A stretch of 7,190 nt of DNA from an uncultured Oscillospiraceae bacterium (lineage in GTDB: Bacteria > Bacillota > Clostridia > Oscillospirales > Oscillospiraceae): NCBI GenBank assembly GCA_937915075.1, contig CALDMA010000167.1:1-7190 (forward strand). Reading direction: 5' to 3'. The first letter of the stretch is position 1. The number at the start of each line of letters is the position of its first letter. The notes under the pieces were generated by a model. It had not been told where the DNA came from and searched no databases. It saw only the letters and a list, made by a program, of their open reading frames with translations. Position numbers and translations under genes: made by a program. Shown here in pieces: positions 5,664 through 7,190 of this stretch.

Positions 5664-6065
5664 ATGGTACACGGCAAGATTCTTGTTTTTTCTGGAAAAA
5701 GCGGTTCTGGGAAAACATATCAACTCAAAAAGCTTGTAAACGATCAAAATGCACGATTCTTTCATGCAGACGAGATTTTGGATATGGTCGTCAATTGTGC
5801 CAAAAGTGCATGCGCAGGGGAAAAAGCAGACTTAACTACACAACTCCTTTCGAGCGGCGCAGCGCTGTTTGCTTTCGACAATATCGATTATGATTTCAAA
5901 GGAAAAACACAATGCCAGACGCAACTGTGCCAGACGATTCGGAATCTGACAGAACATGGCAGCCAAATTGCAATAGGCGTCATTGATATCGAGGATGTTC
6001 CGGTAATAAAGCAGTTCCTTGCAAGTAGCCCAATAGCAGAGCTTGTAGAATGGAGATTCCTATGA
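5664..6065 (+). CDS. Small P-loop ATPase, DnaA/Hda-like core
   Basis: I start at 5664, because AAAGGAGG (5652-5659) is placed correctly for it; the frame is open back to 5592 but without a ribosome binding site. The 133-residue protein has Walker A GKSGSGKT (11-18), an FFHADEI strand (32-38), a Walker-B-like LFAFDNID (68-75) with Asp72 and Asp75, and a later sensor-1-like strand QIAIGVID (101-108). The order and the 'DNID...Q...L' spacing recall the DnaA/Hda AAA+ core. It has no lid or sensor-2 domain and no DNA-binding domain IV, so it is far shorter than DnaA. The resemblance is from reading motifs and is not confirmed. It may be a nucleotide switch for its partner: the next gene overlaps its stop by 4 bp. 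AT-richer than the WYL gene. Confidence 0.75.
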   Translation: MVHGKILVFSGKSGSGKTYQLKKLVNDQNARFFHADEILDMVVNCAKSACAGEKADLTTQLLSSGAALFAFDNIDYDFKGKTQCQTQLCQTIRNLTEHGSQIAIGVIDIEDVPVIKQFLASSPIAELVEWRFL

Positions 6066-6688
6066 GTATTGTCAAGATTGATTATTTAGGGTTTTCCCCC
6101 GGCGAATGGCGGTGGCCGCTCTATCGATGGACCTTTTCCAACAGAGAAAATGAGTATTCCATCGTGTGTCGGCACGCTCAAAGATACTTTGAAAGAATAC
6201 TGAAAATCGCATTGTCAAAAGATGATTCCAATGAGGACGCACAGGAAGCTGCAAAGCACCAAGTAAACCAGCATGTTACAATCGAGGATGAAATCGACCA
6301 CATCGGTATTGACTTCTTTAGCGACGATGGGAAACTGCGTGTCGTTGGCTGGTCCGATGAGTCCGGTGAGAAAGCTCTCTTTGAGCTGCAATGCAATAGA
6401 GCGGAGTTCATCCATGATATTGCTAAATTGGTGGATAGTCACTTCCAAAAGATTGGTATTCTATATTACGATAATTTTTGTTCCGGCGCGTTTTCTATAA
6501 ATCGCAGCGCTGAGGGGTTTGGCAATTTCGAGAAACAGGAGTTTTGGCTGACCGGTGCGCTTAGCCTAAGCGATATCGTACTGCTAAAAGCTTGCGTGCT
6601 GGGCGGTTATGATACCGACAAAATGTTTGATGACCTTGATGTAAATTTATCCCGAGATATAGAAATTCTTACGACACCGATTGTCTAA
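6062..6688 (+). CDS. Hypothetical protein coupled to the P-loop ATPase
   Basis: I do not recognise this protein. The start at 6062 overlaps the previous stop (ATGA) and has GGAG (6052-6055) at proper distance; an in-frame ATG at 6050 lies 5' of that site and is less likely. The 208 residues have an aromatic N-terminus (DYLGFSPGEWRWPLYRW, 7-23), a helical charged middle (about 38-75), strands around DHIGIDFFSDDGKLRVVGW (79-97), a further helix (113-130) and an acidic C-terminus. There is no signal peptide, membrane segment or known catalytic motif. Close coupling to the P-loop protein suggests they form a complex, and the nuclease gene follows 22 bases later. It might be a sensor, an adaptor or an immunity-type partner; nothing in the sequence decides this. 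Confidence 0.8.
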   Translation: MSIVKIDYLGFSPGEWRWPLYRWTFSNRENEYSIVCRHAQRYFERILKIALSKDDSNEDAQEAAKHQVNQHVTIEDEIDHIGIDFFSDDGKLRVVGWSDESGEKALFELQCNRAEFIHDIAKLVDSHFQKIGILYYDNFCSGAFSINRSAEGFGNFEKQEFWLTGALSLSDIVLLKACVLGGYDTDKMFDDLDVNLSRDIEILTTPIV

Positions 6689-6710
6689 ACATTGAAATGG
6701 GGAGGCTTTT

Positions 6711-7190
6711 ATGATGTCAGAAAATGGCCGTGTATGGAAGCAAGATTACCTCTACCGCATGTTTTCGCACCATACCAAGGACAAAGAGAAGGAAAACTAT
6801 GTTGTCAACGCGATTTGGGCAAGGCTGGATGATCTGAACATCAAGCCGGTAACGCAGCAATATGTCCGCCGTTCCAATGGATATGCGTTGATCGATCTCT
6901 ATTTTCCGCAGATTAACTACGGTGTAGAGTGCGACGAAGCATATCACAAGGACAACCGGCTCAAGGACGCCGCACGCGAAATCGACCTGCAAACGGCGCT
7001 GTCCGCCTGCAGCGAAGACGGATTGACGATTCGCCGCGTGGATGCAACGCTGGACGCAGACGCACTTCATGCCCGCATCCGTGAAATCACCGCTGAGATC
7101 AAGCGGAAGGTTGCGGAAAGGGGTGATCATCTTCCACCTTGGCTTGCCCCCGAAGAGGAATGGGCGGTTATAAAGCAACGCGGTGTTCTG
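6711..7190 (+). CDS. AbaSI/PvuRts1I-like modification-dependent endonuclease, N-terminal part (runs off right edge)
   Basis: From ATG 6711 (or the adjacent ATG 6714, 8 bases after GGGGAGG at 6699-6705) there are 160 open codons to the edge. After an N-terminal segment with HHTKDKEKENYVVNAIW (20-36), typical of this family, comes PVTQQYVRR (46-54) and then a Vsr-like PD-(D/E)XK core: LIDLYFPQINYGVECDEAYH (60-79) with Asp62, Glu73, Asp75, Glu76 and His79 as likely catalytic residues. AbaSI and PvuRts1I cut DNA carrying hydroxymethyl- or glucosylated cytosine, as in T-even phages, using this nuclease domain plus a C-terminal SRA-like reader; the reader would lie beyond the window. The stretch WLAPEEEWAVIKQRGVL (144-160) resembles the linker I recall in this family. 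Family identification is from memory of motifs. It lies 22 bases after the unknown gene, probably in one operon. Confidence 0.78.
   Translation, partial: MMSENGRVWKQDYLYRMFSHHTKDKEKENYVVNAIWARLDDLNIKPVTQQYVRRSNGYALIDLYFPQINYGVECDEAYHKDNRLKDAAREIDLQTALSACSEDGLTIRRVDATLDADALHARIREITAEIKRKVAERGDHLPPWLAPEEEWAVIKQRGVL

Noticed and set aside
6717..7178. A 153-codon minus-strand frame at the right edge
   Set aside because: The + strand is open over the same stretch to the window end and encodes a conserved nuclease core behind a strong ribosome binding site.

Overview
The window looks like accessory DNA from a Gram-positive, low-to-mid GC anaerobe, most likely a gut Clostridia member (Oscillospiraceae or Ruminococcaceae type). 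This rests on strong AGGAGG-like ribosome binding sites before almost every gene, on protein flavour, and on a gene set typical of integrated elements in that group. No rRNA, tRNA, CRISPR array, transposase or integrase is visible. The assignment is inference, since no database search was possible.

Left part (1-2887): a RepA/AAA_25-type helicase ATPase fragment runs leftwards off the window. Its leader holds two stem-loops. Divergently transcribed is a tightly coupled pair: a 428-residue cysteine-cluster protein (DUF6076-like) and a sigma-70-like factor, overlapping by 4 bp. Together they look like the replication and regulation module of a mobile element.

Middle (2888-4255): an AT-richer gene for a membrane-anchored alpha/beta hydrolase sits between the intact sigma gene and a second, truncated and diverged copy of the sigma gene's 3' end. 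The two copies align without gaps at an offset of exactly 1365 bp (about 80% identical by hand count). This is a footprint of recombination or gene capture at the sigma gene.

Right part (4256-7190): a small CxxC protein gene is frameshifted next to 7-bp and 10-bp tandem repeats, and is followed by a WYL-domain regulator. After it come a small P-loop protein resembling an isolated DnaA/Hda-type ATPase core, an unrecognised 208-residue protein overlapping it by 4 bp, and the first 160 codons of an AbaSI/PvuRts1I-like modification-dependent restriction endonuclease that runs off the right edge. The P-loop protein, the unknown protein and the nuclease are closely packed and probably one operon, a candidate anti-phage cluster possibly controlled by the WYL regulator. 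Base composition changes from gene to gene, so the region is a mosaic.
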